Counted from the stretch's first letter, positions 35,010 through 45,069 are shown. The stretch: 64,000 nt of DNA from Actinophytocola sp. (GCA_009377475.1 WHTY01000001.1:1-64000), one strand, 5' to 3'. Numbers and translations are program-made. The notes: generated by a model not told the origin, from the sequence alone.

Positions 35010-36166
35010 AACAGCGTGCGGCCGTGCTCGGCACCGGGCAGACCCACCACAAAGCCAAGCGCACCGACGTCTCCATGGCGGGCTTGCTGCGGGAGGCGAT
35101 CGACCGCGCGATGACGGACGCGCAGGTCGGCTGGGACGACATCGACGCCGTGGTCATCGGCAAAGCGCCGGACCTGTTCGAGGGCGTCATGATGCCGGAG
35201 CTGTACCTCGCCGACGCGCTGGGCGCGACCGGCAAGCCGCTGCTGCGGGTGCACACAGCAGGTTCGGTCGGCGGTTCGACGTCGATCGTCGCCGCGAGCC
35301 TGGTGCAGTCCGGCGAGCACCGGCGGGTGCTGACGGTGGCGTATGAGAAGCAGTCGGAGTCGAACGCCATGTGGGCGCTGTCGATCCCGATCCCGTTCAA
35401 CATGCCGGTCGGCGCGGGCGCGGGTGGGTACTTCGCGCCGCACGTGCGGTCCTACATCCGCAGGTCGGGCGCGCCGGAGATCGTCGGCTCGATGGTGGCG
35501 GCGAAAGACCGTCGCAACGGCTCGCTCAACCCGTACGCGCACCTCCAGCAGGCCGACATCACGGTGGAGCAGGTGCAGGCGTCGCAGATGCTGTGGGACC
35601 CGATCCGCTACGACGAGACCTGCCCGTCGTCCGACGGCGCGTGCGCGATGGTGATCGGCGATGAGGCGTCCGGGGACGCGGCGGGCGATGACGTGGCGTG
35701 GATCCATGCGACGTCGATGCGCACCGAGCCCACGACGTTCGCCCGGCGCGACCAGGTGAACCCGCAGGCGGGCCGCGACGCGGCGACGCAGTTGTGGCGG
35801 GACGCCGGGATCACCGACCCGCTGTCCGAGGTGGACGCTGCGGAGATCTACGTGCCGTTCTCCTGGTTCGAGCCAATGTGGCTGGAGAACCTGGGCTTCA
35901 TGCCCGAGGGCGAGGGTTGGAAGCTCACCGAAGCCGGCGAGACGGCGTTGGGCGGGCAGTTGCCGGTGAACCCGTCCGGCGGGGTGCTGTCGACGAACCC
36001 GATCGGGGCGTCCGGGATGCTGCGGATGTCCGAAGCGGCGAAGCAGGTGATGGGCAAGGCGGGCAACTACCAGGTCGACGGCGCCCGCAAGGCCGTCGGC
36101 CACGCCTACGGCGGCGGGTCGCAGTACTTCGCCCTCTGGCTGGTGGGAGCGGCGAAGCCGGAGTAG
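35006..36166 (+). CDS. ltp3: Thiolase-fold lipid-transfer-type protein Ltp3
   Basis: 386 residues; the ATG overlaps the ltp4 stop (ATGA) and follows GGAGG by seven bases. Thiolase-fold protein with N-terminal AAVLGTGQTHHKAKR, a nucleophile region in which Cys is replaced (VHTAGSVGGSTSIVAAS), CPSSDGACAMVIGDEA, VNPSGGVLSTNPIGASG and C-terminal GHAYGGGSQYFALWL. Equals Rv3523 in position and kind. Probably forms a heteromer with Ltp4 and the tandem DUF35 protein for aldol cleavage of a hydroxylated steroid side-chain CoA ester. A 21-bp repeat array begins seven bases after its stop. Confidence 0.82.
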   Translation: MKQRAAVLGTGQTHHKAKRTDVSMAGLLREAIDRAMTDAQVGWDDIDAVVIGKAPDLFEGVMMPELYLADALGATGKPLLRVHTAGSVGGSTSIVAASLVQSGEHRRVLTVAYEKQSESNAMWALSIPIPFNMPVGAGAGGYFAPHVRSYIRRSGAPEIVGSMVAAKDRRNGSLNPYAHLQQADITVEQVQASQMLWDPIRYDETCPSSDGACAMVIGDEASGDAAGDDVAWIHATSMRTEPTTFARRDQVNPQAGRDAATQLWRDAGITDPLSEVDAAEIYVPFSWFEPMWLENLGFMPEGEGWKLTEAGETALGGQLPVNPSGGVLSTNPIGASGMLRMSEAAKQVMGKAGNYQVDGARKAVGHAYGGGSQYFALWLVGAAKPE

Positions 36167-36172
36167 CGCCGC

Positions 36173-36256
36173 GCCGTGTTCCCCGCTCCCGACGCCGTGT
36201 TCCGCGCTCCCGACCTCGTGTCCGACGTTCCCGACGACGTATTCGACAATGTCAGC
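36173..36256 (+). repeat. Four 21-bp translatable repeats after ltp3 (family A)
   Basis: Four contiguous 21-bp units, consensus GCCGTGTTCCNCGCTCCCGAC, starting at 36173, 36194, 36215 and 36236 and decaying along the array. In the frame of the unit they encode AVFPAPD, AVFRAPD, LVSDVPD and DVFDNVS. The same family follows fadE33 (61971-62054) and is coding in the Mce-associated protein at 916-1518. Confidence 0.85.
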
Positions 36257-36282
36257 ACGCGCCAGGCGGCGTCGAGCTCGAT

Positions 36283-36493
36283 GTTGATCGCACCTACTCG
36301 CGCTGTGGCGCGAATACGTCCGGTTCGCCGGGTTTCGCGAACAACAGCGTGAGTAGACGTGATCAACTCACGCCGCCAGCCGCATGCGCCACACCCTCCC
36401 GCCATGCAGCGGCATCACCTCCCGCGTGGTGTTGCTCGACAAGACCGGCGAAGCGGACACTCTCGCGCAACACCGCGCGGGTGGTTGATCAAC
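36283..36493. repeat. Cluster of nested inverted repeats (possible structured RNA or small non-autonomous element)
   Basis: An 85-base nested hairpin (36283-36367) has arms GTTGATC/GATCAAC, CTACTC/GAGTAG, CGCTGT/ACAGCG and CGCGAA/TTCGCG, and a central CCGG-TTCG-CCGG (36320-36331) with a UUCG-type tetraloop. A second inverted repeat follows with 15-bp arms (CCCGCGTGGTGTTGC at 36421-36435; GCAACACCGCGCGGG at 36467-36481, one mismatch). The 10-bp palindrome GTTGATCAAC (36484-36493) closes the region and repeats the outer arm of the first hairpin. The cluster lies between convergent ltp3 and the sulfotransferase gene in about 400 bases without a convincing ORF. It may include terminators for both operons. 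Confidence 0.6.
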
Positions 36494-36510
36494 TTCCGGG
36501 TCACTGGAAG

Positions 36511-36590
36511 TGGGGACTCGCGGCACCGGAAGGTGAGACTCGCGCGAATTAAGGTGAGACTCGCGGTGTTAGAGCTGGGGACTCGCGGGG
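36511..36590 (-). repeat. Family B 21-22-bp repeats at the sulfotransferase 3' end
   Basis: Four units containing GGACTCGCG or GAGACTCGCG (in minus orientation CGCGAGTCYC). The first unit in the minus direction encodes the last residues and the TAA stop of the sulfotransferase (ASPQL-stop); the others follow the stop. The same family follows the hsaB stop at 62682-62830. Confidence 0.8.
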
Positions 36591-37723
36591 ACGTATGTGG
36601 CGAAGCGGGCCTCGACCTGGGCCGGGGTGAGGCCGAAGTCGGAGAGGGCGTAGTGGTGGGAGGGTTTGCGCGCGCCGGTGCGGCTCGCGGCGTCCATACG
36701 GCGTATCTCGGCGCGGGCGTCGTCGGACAGCGGCAGCCCGAAGTGCCGGTAGATGCCCTCGGCGGTGGCGACCGGGTCGGCCACGAAGTCATCGTAGTCG
36801 ACGTCGCAGAACCGCGCGGGATCGTGTCGCGCCCGAACCGCGGAGAACTCCGCCAGTCCACGCGCCCACAGGTCAAGCTGTGTCTGGCCGATCACCTCGG
36901 GCGTGAACGCCGTCGACCACCCCTCGGTGGCCGCCAGCGACAGGCTGCACGTCGAGGCCAACGTCGTGCTCGGTGGCCGGTGGGTCTGCACGATGAGCGC
37001 GTCCGGATACACCGCAAGCAGCTCGTCCAGCGCGAACAAGTGGCTCGGATTCTTCAACACCCACCGCTTGCCCGGCTCGTTGCGCCCGATCAGCTGCAGC
37101 AACAGCCGGTGCCGGGCGTAGGCGTCGGTCCAGTCCTGTTCGGACAGCCAATGCGAGTAGCTGGGCAGGTAGGCCAGACACTCGTCCGACACCGACTTCA
37201 TGCTCTGCCGCAACAGCCGCCAGCACTCCTCCACCGAGTCCGCCGACGTGTAGTGCAGGCCCATGAAGTCCGGGTTCTCCGCATGGTGCTTGTCGTAACC
37301 CGCCTTGATCTGCTGGTAGATCGGGTTGTCATCCCACGTCTCGCGCGGCGGACGCGGCTGCGGGACGTCGGCCAGCCACAGCTCCAACCCCTGATGCGCG
37401 GGGTCGGCGGTCAGCAGTCGATGCAGGGCGGTCGTCCCGGTGCGCGACAGCCCGGTGACGAAGATCGGCCGCTCGATCGGGACGTCGACGTGGTCCGGGT
37501 ACTGCCGCCACGCCGCCTCCGCGAGCAACCGCGCCACCAGCGCACCGCGCAGCGACGCGCGGGTGATGCTGTTGCCGAGCGGCGTCAGCTGCGCCTCCCG
37601 CTGGTACGAGTCGAGCAGGACGCGCAAGCCCTCGAGGTAGGCGTCGTCGCCGAAGTCGTCCAGGCCGGTGACCTTGGTGGCCGAGGCGTGCAGGTCCGCG
37701 ACCGTGCCGACGCTGTCTCGCAT
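36569..37723 (-). CDS. Sulfotransferase-family protein
   Basis: 384 residues from the ATG at 37723, which follows GAGGAG; the frame is open for 19 codons more but without support. PAPS-dependent sulfotransferase fold: 5'-phosphosulfate loop RPIFVTGLSRTGTTALHRLL (about 85-104) and the 3'-phosphate-binding region VQTHRPPSTTLASTCSL. Equals Rv3529c in position within the sterol locus. It could sulfate a hydroxysteroid or lipid, but the family also contains members without proven activity. The C-terminal residues ASPQL and the stop codon are encoded by a family B repeat unit. Confidence 0.82.
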   Translation of the reverse strand: MRDSVGTVADLHASATKVTGLDDFGDDAYLEGLRVLLDSYQREAQLTPLGNSITRASLRGALVARLLAEAAWRQYPDHVDVPIERPIFVTGLSRTGTTALHRLLTADPAHQGLELWLADVPQPRPPRETWDDNPIYQQIKAGYDKHHAENPDFMGLHYTSADSVEECWRLLRQSMKSVSDECLAYLPSYSHWLSEQDWTDAYARHRLLLQLIGRNEPGKRWVLKNPSHLFALDELLAVYPDALIVQTHRPPSTTLASTCSLSLAATEGWSTAFTPEVIGQTQLDLWARGLAEFSAVRARHDPARFCDVDYDDFVADPVATAEGIYRHFGLPLSDDARAEIRRMDAASRTGARKPSHHYALSDFGLTPAQVEARFATYVPASPQL

Positions 37724-37743
37724 GGGGCTCCTCAGGACAGTCC

Positions 37744-38517
37744 TCAGTGGTGGTACTCGCCGCAGTTGACGTCGAGGCACTGCCCGGTGATCGCCCGCGC
37801 CATGTCCGACGCCAGGAACACAACGGCGTCCGCGATCTCGTCCGGTTCGGGCAGCCGCCGCAGGTCGGTGTTCGCCGCCGTCTCGGCGTAAACGTCCTCA
37901 GTGGACATACCGCGTTTCTTAGCCAGGTACCCGAAGTACCACTTCAGCGTGTCCGCCCAGATGTAGCCAGGTGCGACCGAGTTGACCCGGATGCCGCGCG
38001 GGCCCAGCTCCGTCGACAGGCTCTGCGCGAGCGCGAGCAGGCTGGCCTTGGCCATCTTGTACGCCCCGTAACCACGCTGCGAGTGCCGCAGCACCATCGA
38101 GTTCACCATCACCACCGCGCCATCGACGTCCGCCAGCGCGGGCGTGAACAACCGCGTCAACCGCAGCACCGCGATCGAACTGGTCTCGAAGCCCGCGCGA
38201 ACAGCGTCCAGGTCCGCATCGGACAGATCACCGAGCGGCGGAATCGCGAAGGCGTTGTTCACCAACACGTCCACCCGACCAAACGCCGACACGGCCGCCT
38301 CGGCCAGCGTGTCCGCATCGGACTCCGACGTGATGTCGGCGGGCACGGTCACCGCACGACGTCCCAGCGTCGTCACCTCTTCGGCGACGGCGTCCAGGTT
38401 GGACTTCGTCCGCGCGGCGAGCACGACGTCCGCGCCAGCGTGCGCGGCCCGCACCGCGATCGACCGGCCGAGCCCAGGCCCGACCCCGGACACCACCACG
38501 ACCTTCTTCCGCAGCAT
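37744..38517 (-). CDS. Short-chain dehydrogenase (Rv3530c-like)
   Basis: 257 residues; ATG at 38517, two bases after the stop of the upstream gene, with GGGGTGAG as Shine-Dalgarno. SDR motifs: SGVGPGLGRS (cofactor loop), NNAF in place of the usual NNAG, MVNSMVLRHSQRGYGAYKMAK with the catalytic Ser/Tyr/Lys set. Same place and order as Rv3530c between Rv3529c (sulfotransferase) and Rv3531c. Likely oxidises a hydroxyl group on a sterol intermediate. Substrate not readable from sequence. Confidence 0.82.
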   Translation of the reverse strand: MLRKKVVVVSGVGPGLGRSIAVRAAHAGADVVLAARTKSNLDAVAEEVTTLGRRAVTVPADITSESDADTLAEAAVSAFGRVDVLVNNAFAIPPLGDLSDADLDAVRAGFETSSIAVLRLTRLFTPALADVDGAVVMVNSMVLRHSQRGYGAYKMAKASLLALAQSLSTELGPRGIRVNSVAPGYIWADTLKWYFGYLAKKRGMSTEDVYAETAANTDLRRLPEPDEIADAVVFLASDMARAITGQCLDVNCGEYHH

Positions 38518-38519
38518 GC

Positions 38520-39689
38520 TCACCCCAACATCCGATCCGCGACGGCGGCCTGCCGGGCGACGATCCGCGCCGACCACTCCTGCGCCGTGACCCGCTGTTC
38601 GGCGTAATACGGCAGCTTCTCCGGCAGGTCGTCGAACCGCACGACTTCGGACGTCGGCCCGTCGGCGGGCGTGAGGTCGCGGGTGAGCCGTTGCCAGCGC
38701 AGTTGCAGGTAACCACGGCTGTGACCGGTGCGTTCGACCCAGTTCGCCAGGCCGGGATCGCGCTCGCTGACGACGTAACGGATCACGCCGTCCGGGTCGA
38801 CGCGCGCCTGGTCGCGGGTGAGGCTGGTTTGGTGGTTGATGTAGTCCAGCGAGATGTACCACATGCTGCCGAGCTGAAAGCCCTGGTACGGCGCGACATC
38901 CGCCGACGCGGCAGGCACGGTGATCACCATGACTTCGTCGTCGGCGAGGTCGTAGTGCCCCACCGACGAGAACTGCGTCGCGAGGCCGCCCGGCGTGCTG
39001 CGCGGCTCGGTCAGTGTGTTCACCGGCAGTTTCAGGTAATGCCACTCCGGGAACGCCAGGAACGTCCGCAGCCGGGACAGCAGCATCTTGCCCGCGACGC
39101 GGTAGCGCTTGGCCAGCGTGTCCTTGTCGCGTGGCGGCGGCGCGGCGCCAAGTCGGTCGGCCCGGTGGATCCTAACGCGACCGGCCTTTTCGGACGTCCA
39201 GTCGCTGAAGACCTCGCGGACGACGAGCATCGCTGACCCTGATCCCAGCGTGACGCAGTTCGGGCCGGATCCGGGTCCAAACCGGACCTCGAATCTGCCG
39301 TCGGCGTCGACGTCGAGATCCCGGTCGTCGAACGCGGTCAGACTGTCCGGAGAGGACGCCGGACTGTAGTCGCCATTCAACACCTGAAAGCTCAGATCCG
39401 CAGTGGTGCCACGGGTTCCGGTGACCACGTACTCGGCGTCGTCGCGGAGGTAGGCATGGTAGTACAGCGTGTCCGGGTTGTCGAGACCCAGCTTGGTGTA
39501 CGGGCCAGTGGACGACACGAAGAACGGGAAGTCCCGCTCGTATGCCCACGCCATCTGCAACGACGCGCGGATGCTGCCCGCCAGATAGTCGTAGCCCTCG
39601 ACGAGGTCCTGCTCGGTGCGCACATGCGGCGCGCTCTCGATGATCTTCTCGGCCTCGACGATCGCCTCGGCGAACGGTTCGGTGAGCAC
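38520..39689 (-). CDS. DUF1214-like protein (Rv3531c-like), function unknown
   Basis: 389 residues from a GTG preceded by GGGAGG with seven bases between. Seen: PDTLYYHAYLRDDAEYVVTGTRGTTADLSFQVLNG near the N-terminus and a second half with FQLGSMWYISLDYINHQTSLT, which resembles DUF1214/DUF1254 proteins. No signal peptide or membrane helix. Conserved in KstR-regulated sterol loci next to CYP125 or the sulfotransferase, so a role in sterol breakdown is likely, but the reaction is unknown. Confidence 0.7.
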   Translation of the reverse strand: MLTEPFAEAIVEAEKIIESAPHVRTEQDLVEGYDYLAGSIRASLQMAWAYERDFPFFVSSTGPYTKLGLDNPDTLYYHAYLRDDAEYVVTGTRGTTADLSFQVLNGDYSPASSPDSLTAFDDRDLDVDADGRFEVRFGPGSGPNCVTLGSGSAMLVVREVFSDWTSEKAGRVRIHRADRLGAAPPPRDKDTLAKRYRVAGKMLLSRLRTFLAFPEWHYLKLPVNTLTEPRSTPGGLATQFSSVGHYDLADDEVMVITVPAASADVAPYQGFQLGSMWYISLDYINHQTSLTRDQARVDPDGVIRYVVSERDPGLANWVERTGHSRGYLQLRWQRLTRDLTPADGPTSEVVRFDDLPEKLPYYAEQRVTAQEWSARIVARQAAVADRMLG

Positions 39690-39704
39690 CTATGCGCCTC
39701 CCGG

Positions 39705-40241
39705 TCAGACCTGCTGCGGGACGTCGGCCCACCGGTTCGCCAGCAACTGCAGGCTCGGCATGTCGTCGAACGACACCATCAGCTCATACGTGCGCTGGTA
39801 ACCGATGTGCGAGATGCGCCAGACGCCGTTCTCGCGGCGATAGCGGTCCTCGTAGTACGCCGAGCCCTTGATCATGATCCGGTGGTCGGGAACGATCACG
39901 GTGTCCTCGAAACACCAGGTGCCCTCGGCCGTGTCACCGTCGGCGTTATCGCCGTCGGCGTTATCGCCGTCGCCGACGCTCGGCGCGATCTCGATCTCCG
40001 GCTGAGCGCAGAAGTGCACCGTGATGATGTTGCCGCCGAGCGCGTCCCGCATGTAGGACACGATCTGCTCGCGCCCCCGCAACGTCAGCGGTTCGCTGGT
40101 CGCGCGCGTACCGTAGTCGGCGGTCGCGTCCTCGGTGAACACGTCGGCGAACTCGTCCCACCGCTTCAGGTCGAGGCTCCGCGCGTAGCGGTACTTCAGC
40201 CTGCGGATGTCCTCCAGCGAATCCACGCCCTGGCTCCTCAT
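39705..40241 (-). CDS. SnoaL/NTF2-like protein next to CYP125
   Basis: 178 residues; the ATG overlaps the CYP125 stop (ATGA). NTF2-like fold: SLEDIRRLKYRYARSLDLKRWDEFADVFTEDATADYG at the N-terminus and YYEDRYRRENGVWRISHIGYQRTY at the C-terminus. The family contains ketosteroid isomerases, dehydratases and non-enzymatic binders. Odd: a loop at about residues 91-105 consists of an Asp/Asn repeat (GDNAD twice) encoded by a 15-bp tandem repeat at 39936-39965. It may dehydrate or isomerise a steroid intermediate, but this is inference. Confidence 0.78.
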   Translation of the reverse strand: MRSQGVDSLEDIRRLKYRYARSLDLKRWDEFADVFTEDATADYGTRATSEPLTLRGREQIVSYMRDALGGNIITVHFCAQPEIEIAPSVGDGDNADGDNADGDTAEGTWCFEDTVIVPDHRIMIKGSAYYEDRYRRENGVWRISHIGYQRTYELMVSFDDMPSLQLLANRWADVPQQV

Positions 40242-41464
40242 TCGTAGGCGACGCGGTAGTGCTTGATGCCGTTCAGCCAGCCGGAACGCAGCCGCGCGGG
40301 CGGCTCGACCTCGCGGATGTTCGGCATGGCGTCGGCGATCGCGTTGAAGATCAGATCGATCTCCAGCCGCGCCAGGTTCGCCCCAATGCAGTAGTGCGCG
40401 CCGGTGCCGCCGAAGCCGACGTGCGGGTTCGGGTCGCGGAAGACGTCGAACTCGTGCGGGTTGCCGAACGCCTCCTCATCGAAGTTCGCGGAGGCGTAGA
40501 ACAGTCCGACCCGCTGGCCCTTGCGGATCGGCTGCCCGGCCAGCTCGGTGTCCTCGGTGACGGTGCGTTGGAACGCGCTCACCGGTGTGGCCCAGCGGAC
40601 GATCTCGTCCGGGGCAGTCCTCGGCCGTTCGGCCTTGTACCGCTCCCACTGCTCAGGGTGATCGAGGAACGCCTTCATTCCGTGCGTGATGGCGTTGCGG
40701 GTGGTCTCGTTGCCCGCGACCGCCAGCAGGATGACGAAGAACGCGAACTCCTCCGAGCCGAGCGACTCGCCGTCAATGTCGGCATTGACCAGCTTCGTCA
40801 CAATGTCGTCGACCGGGCACTTCTGCCGCTCCTCGGCCATCTGCCAGGCGTAGCCCATGAGCTCGGCGGACGCGTTGACCGGGTCGATGTCGTACTCGGG
40901 GTCGTCGTAGCCGATCATCTCGTTCGACCAGTCGAAGATCTTGCCGCGGTCCTCCTGCGGCACGCCGATCAGCTCCGCGATCGCCTGCAGCGGCAGCTCG
41001 CAGGCCACCTGCTCCACGAAGTCACCGCTGCCGTGCTTCTTCGCCTCGTGCACGATCTTGGCCGCCCGCTCGGTCAACGTCGAACGCAGCGCCTCCACCG
41101 CGCGCGGCGTGAAGCCCTTGGAAATGATGCGGCGGACCTTGGTGTGCTGCGGCGGGTCCATGTTGATCAGGATCATCCGCTGCATCTCGATCTCATCGCG
41201 CGTGATGTCCGGGTTGAACCGGATGATCGCGGTGTTTTCCCTGGTCGAGTACAGCTCAGGGTGTTTGGAGATCTCCTTGATGTCGGCCAGCCGGGAGACG
41301 ACCCAGTAGCCGCCGTCATCGAACCCGCTCAGACCAGGCGGCTGCGGGCACCACCACACCGGCGCCATCTTGCGCAGCGCGGCGAACTCCTCGATCGGGA
41401 CCCGCTCGGCCCAGACGTCCGGGTCGGTGAAGTCGAATCCTTCCGGAATGAGCGGAGCTGCCAC
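40238..41464 (-). CDS. cyp125: Cytochrome P450 CYP125, steroid C26-monooxygenase
   Basis: 408 residues from a GTG preceded by AGGAGG. P450 hallmarks: I-helix AGNETTRN, heme-binding FGGTGAHYCIG with Cys359 as heme ligand. The N-terminal half (YSTRENTAIIRFNPDITRDEIEMQRMILINMDPPQHTKVR) is characteristic of CYP125. It oxidises the terminal carbon of the sterol side chain stepwise to the C26 acid, the substrate for FadD19. A KstR operator lies 29 bases upstream. First gene of the minus operon ending with the sulfotransferase. Confidence 0.92.
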   Translation of the reverse strand: MAAPLIPEGFDFTDPDVWAERVPIEEFAALRKMAPVWWCPQPPGLSGFDDGGYWVVSRLADIKEISKHPELYSTRENTAIIRFNPDITRDEIEMQRMILINMDPPQHTKVRRIISKGFTPRAVEALRSTLTERAAKIVHEAKKHGSGDFVEQVACELPLQAIAELIGVPQEDRGKIFDWSNEMIGYDDPEYDIDPVNASAELMGYAWQMAEERQKCPVDDIVTKLVNADIDGESLGSEEFAFFVILLAVAGNETTRNAITHGMKAFLDHPEQWERYKAERPRTAPDEIVRWATPVSAFQRTVTEDTELAGQPIRKGQRVGLFYASANFDEEAFGNPHEFDVFRDPNPHVGFGGTGAHYCIGANLARLEIDLIFNAIADAMPNIREVEPPARLRSGWLNGIKHYRVAYE

Positions 41465-41492
41465 GGTTTACCTCCTGCGCCACACGACCTTG

Positions 41493-41506
41493 TGAAACAC
41501 GTTCTA
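41493..41506. promoter_or_regulatory. KstR operator for cyp125
   Basis: TGAAACACGTTCTA matches TNNAACNNGTTNNA at every fixed position. It lies 29 bases upstream of the cyp125 GTG. Confidence 0.85.
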
Positions 41507-41538
41507 CCGACGATTGAAGCACAGGTTCGCCGCGATGA

Positions 41539-42864
<1,326 letters not shown>

Positions 42865-42873
42865 GGGATACGC

Positions 42874-43665
42874 ATGATCCTGGATCGCTTCCGGCTCGAC
42901 GGGCAGGCCGCCATCGTCACCGGCGCAGGACGCGGCATCGGCGCGGCCACCGCGCTCGCGCTGGCCGAGGCGGGCGCCGACGTCGCGCTGTCCGCCCGCA
43001 CCGAGTCGCAACTGGACGACGTCGCCGGGAAAATCACCGCGTTGGGCCGCAAGGCCGTTGTCGTCCCGGCGGATCTGTCCGATCTGGACGCCATCGCCGC
43101 GCTCGCGGAAACCGCCCACAGTGAACTGGGCAGAGTGGACATCGTGGTGAACAACGTCGGCGGCGCCATGCCGAACGCCTTCCTCACCACCAAACCGGAC
43201 GACGTCAAGGACGCCTTCCACTTCAACGTCGCCACCGCCCACACGTTGACCCAAGCGGCGGTGCCGAAAATGTTGGAAACCGGCGGTGGGTCGGTCGTCG
43301 CGGTGTCCTCTGTGGTCGGACGAGTCAGCGGGCGCGGCTACCTCGCCTACGGCACCGCCAAGGCGGCGCTCGCGCACTGGAGCAAGCTCGCCGCGCGCGA
43401 CCTCGCCCCGAAGATCAGGGTCAACGCGATCTCGGTCGGCTCGGTGCTGACATCCGCGCTCGACGTCGTGGCGCAGCACGACCAGATCCGCACCGCGATG
43501 GAGCAGGCGACGCCGTTGCGGCGCATCGGCGAGGCGGAGGACATCGCCGCCGCGATCCTCTACCTGACGTCGCGGGCAGGCGGCTACGTGACCGGCAAGG
43601 TGCTCGAGGTGGACGGCGGACTGGAGACGCCGAACCTGGACCTCGGCATCCCCGACCTGGAGTGA
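42874..43665 (+). CDS. Short-chain dehydrogenase in the fadA5 operon
   Basis: 263 residues. SDR motifs: TGAGRGIG (16-23), [28 protein letters not shown] with the catalytic Ser/Tyr/Lys, and [13 protein letters not shown] at the end. Acidic C-terminus. It begins nine bases after the fadA5 stop. It resembles actinobacterial 7-alpha-hydroxysteroid-dehydrogenase-like SDRs found in sterol loci. Likely oxidises a hydroxyl group of a steroid or its CoA ester; position unknown. Confidence 0.82.
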   Translation: MILDRFRLDGQAAIVTGAGRGIGAATALALAEAGADVALSARTESQLDDVAGKITALGRKAVVVPADLSDLDAIAALAETAHSELGRVDIVVNNVGGAMPNAFLTTKPDDVKDAFHFNVATAHTLTQAAVPKMLETGGGSVVAVSSVVGRVSGRGYLAYGTAKAALAHWSKLAARDLAPKIRVNAISVGSVLTSALDVVAQHDQIRTAMEQATPLRRIGEAEDIAAAILYLTSRAGGYVTGKVLEVDGGLETPNLDLGIPDLE

Positions 43666-43670
43666 CGCGC

Positions 43671-44738
43671 ATGGGATACCGAGTGGTGCAGTGGAGCACC
43701 GGCAACGTCGGCAGGCACGCGATCGCGGGCATCGACGCGCGGGACGACCTCGATCTGGCCGGAGTGTGGGTGTCCATCGACGCCAAGGCGGGAAAGGACG
43801 CCGGTGAGCTGGCCGGACTCGGCCGCGAGCTTGGCGTCGCCGCGACCACGGACGCGGACGCGCTGCTCGCGCTGCGGCCGGACTGCGTCGTGCACACCGC
43901 CATGGCCGACCACCGCATCCCGGAGGCCATCGAGGACCTCTGCCGCTTCCTGCGCGCCGGGATCAACGTCGTCTCGTCCGGCCCGGTGTTTCTGCAGTAC
44001 CCGCAGGGCACGGCGCCGGACGAGCTGGTTCAGCCGATCAGGGACGCCGCCGCCGAGGGTGAGGCGTCCTTGTGGGTGAACGGCATCGACCCCGGCTTCG
44101 CGAACGACTGGCTGCCGCTCGCGCTGACCGGCATCAGCGAGCGTATCGACGAGGTGCGCTGCCTGGAGATCCTGGACTACTCCACCTACGACAACGCCCA
44201 GGTGCTGTTCGACATCATGGGCTTCGGCACGCCGATGGACGACGTCCCGATGCTGCTGCAACCGGGTGTGTTGTCGCTCGCCTGGGGCAGCGTCGTGCGG
44301 CAGCTCGCGGCGGGCATCGACGTCACGCTGGACGAGGTCACCGAGCACGTCGAGCGGCTGCCAGCGCCGGAGGCGTTCGACATCGCGTCGGGCACCATCC
44401 CGGAGGGCACGGCGGCGGCGCTGCGGTTCGAGGTGCGCGGTATGCGCGGTGGCCGTCCGGTCGTCGTGCTGGAGCACGTCACCCGATTGCGTGACGACTT
44501 GGCCCCCGACTGGCCGCAACCGGCCGGGCAGGGCTGCTACCGGGTGGTGGTCAGCGGCGAGCCGAACTACACGCTTGACCTGCAGCTACTCGGCACCGAC
44601 GGCGACCACAACACGGCGGGCCTCAAGGCGACGGCGATGCGGTTGGTGAACGCCATCCCGACGGTGATCGCCGCCCCTTCCGGCCTACTCACCGCCCTTG
44701 ATATGCCACTAGTGCCTGGGCGAGTTCGCGCCACGTAG
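43671..44738 (+). CDS. Dihydrodipicolinate-reductase-like NAD(P)-binding protein
   Basis: 355 residues from the ATG at 43671, with GGAG about nine bases upstream; a GTG at 43662 overlaps the SDR stop. N-terminal Rossmann motif RVVQWSTGNVGRHAIAGI (about 4-21), then DCVVHTAM and GINVVSSGPVFLQYPQG; the middle domain has NGIDPGFANDWLPLALTG. Such proteins occur in lipid- and sterol-degrading actinobacteria and resemble the 2,4-diaminopentanoate/dihydrodipicolinate dehydrogenase fold, but their substrate is unknown. Third gene of the KstR-controlled fadA5 operon. Confidence 0.78.
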   Translation: MGYRVVQWSTGNVGRHAIAGIDARDDLDLAGVWVSIDAKAGKDAGELAGLGRELGVAATTDADALLALRPDCVVHTAMADHRIPEAIEDLCRFLRAGINVVSSGPVFLQYPQGTAPDELVQPIRDAAAEGEASLWVNGIDPGFANDWLPLALTGISERIDEVRCLEILDYSTYDNAQVLFDIMGFGTPMDDVPMLLQPGVLSLAWGSVVRQLAAGIDVTLDEVTEHVERLPAPEAFDIASGTIPEGTAAALRFEVRGMRGGRPVVVLEHVTRLRDDLAPDWPQPAGQGCYRVVVSGEPNYTLDLQLLGTDGDHNTAGLKATAMRLVNAIPTVIAAPSGLLTALDMPLVPGRVRAT

Positions 44739-44847
44739 TCGTCACGTCCCACGTTCGGATCTGTCGCCACGGCCGCTCGCGACGGCGGAGCCGCTGCGGG
44801 AGGAAGCTGATCACGCGGCGCGCACGTAAACGGCCCACCCCTCGTAC

Positions 44848-45007
44848 CAGCGGTCTTGGGCCGCAGCGAGTTGTGGTAGTTCGAGTACTGGTAGCCGAGC
44901 TCGCTGGCGACGTCCACATGGACCAGTCGACCGAAGCCAAACCACCGCACGACCAGGGTGACCTCAGCGGTGACTTCGCCATACACATTGTCCCGCGGAC
45001 CGGACAT
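44848..45007 (-). other. Possible gene remnant in a 330-base gap
   Basis: The gap 44739-45069 between convergent genes holds no complete gene. On the minus strand from an ATG at 45007 about 53 codons have the strong G/C third-position bias of real genes (MSGPRDNVYGEVTAEVTLVV, then RWFGFGRLVHVDVASELGYQ); the bias then fades and the frame runs into the opposite gene. It may be the 5' piece of a truncated gene. No family recognised. Confidence 0.3.
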
Positions 45008-45069
45008 AGCGTGCGATAACCGGCGTCGATCTCGCAATATCCCTGGCGAAGCGCATCTCGCGCCTGCCC

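Noticed and set aside
36359-36371. GTGATCAACTCAC as a regulator operator
   Set aside because: It is part of the nested hairpin and lies between convergent 3' ends, where no promoter is expected.
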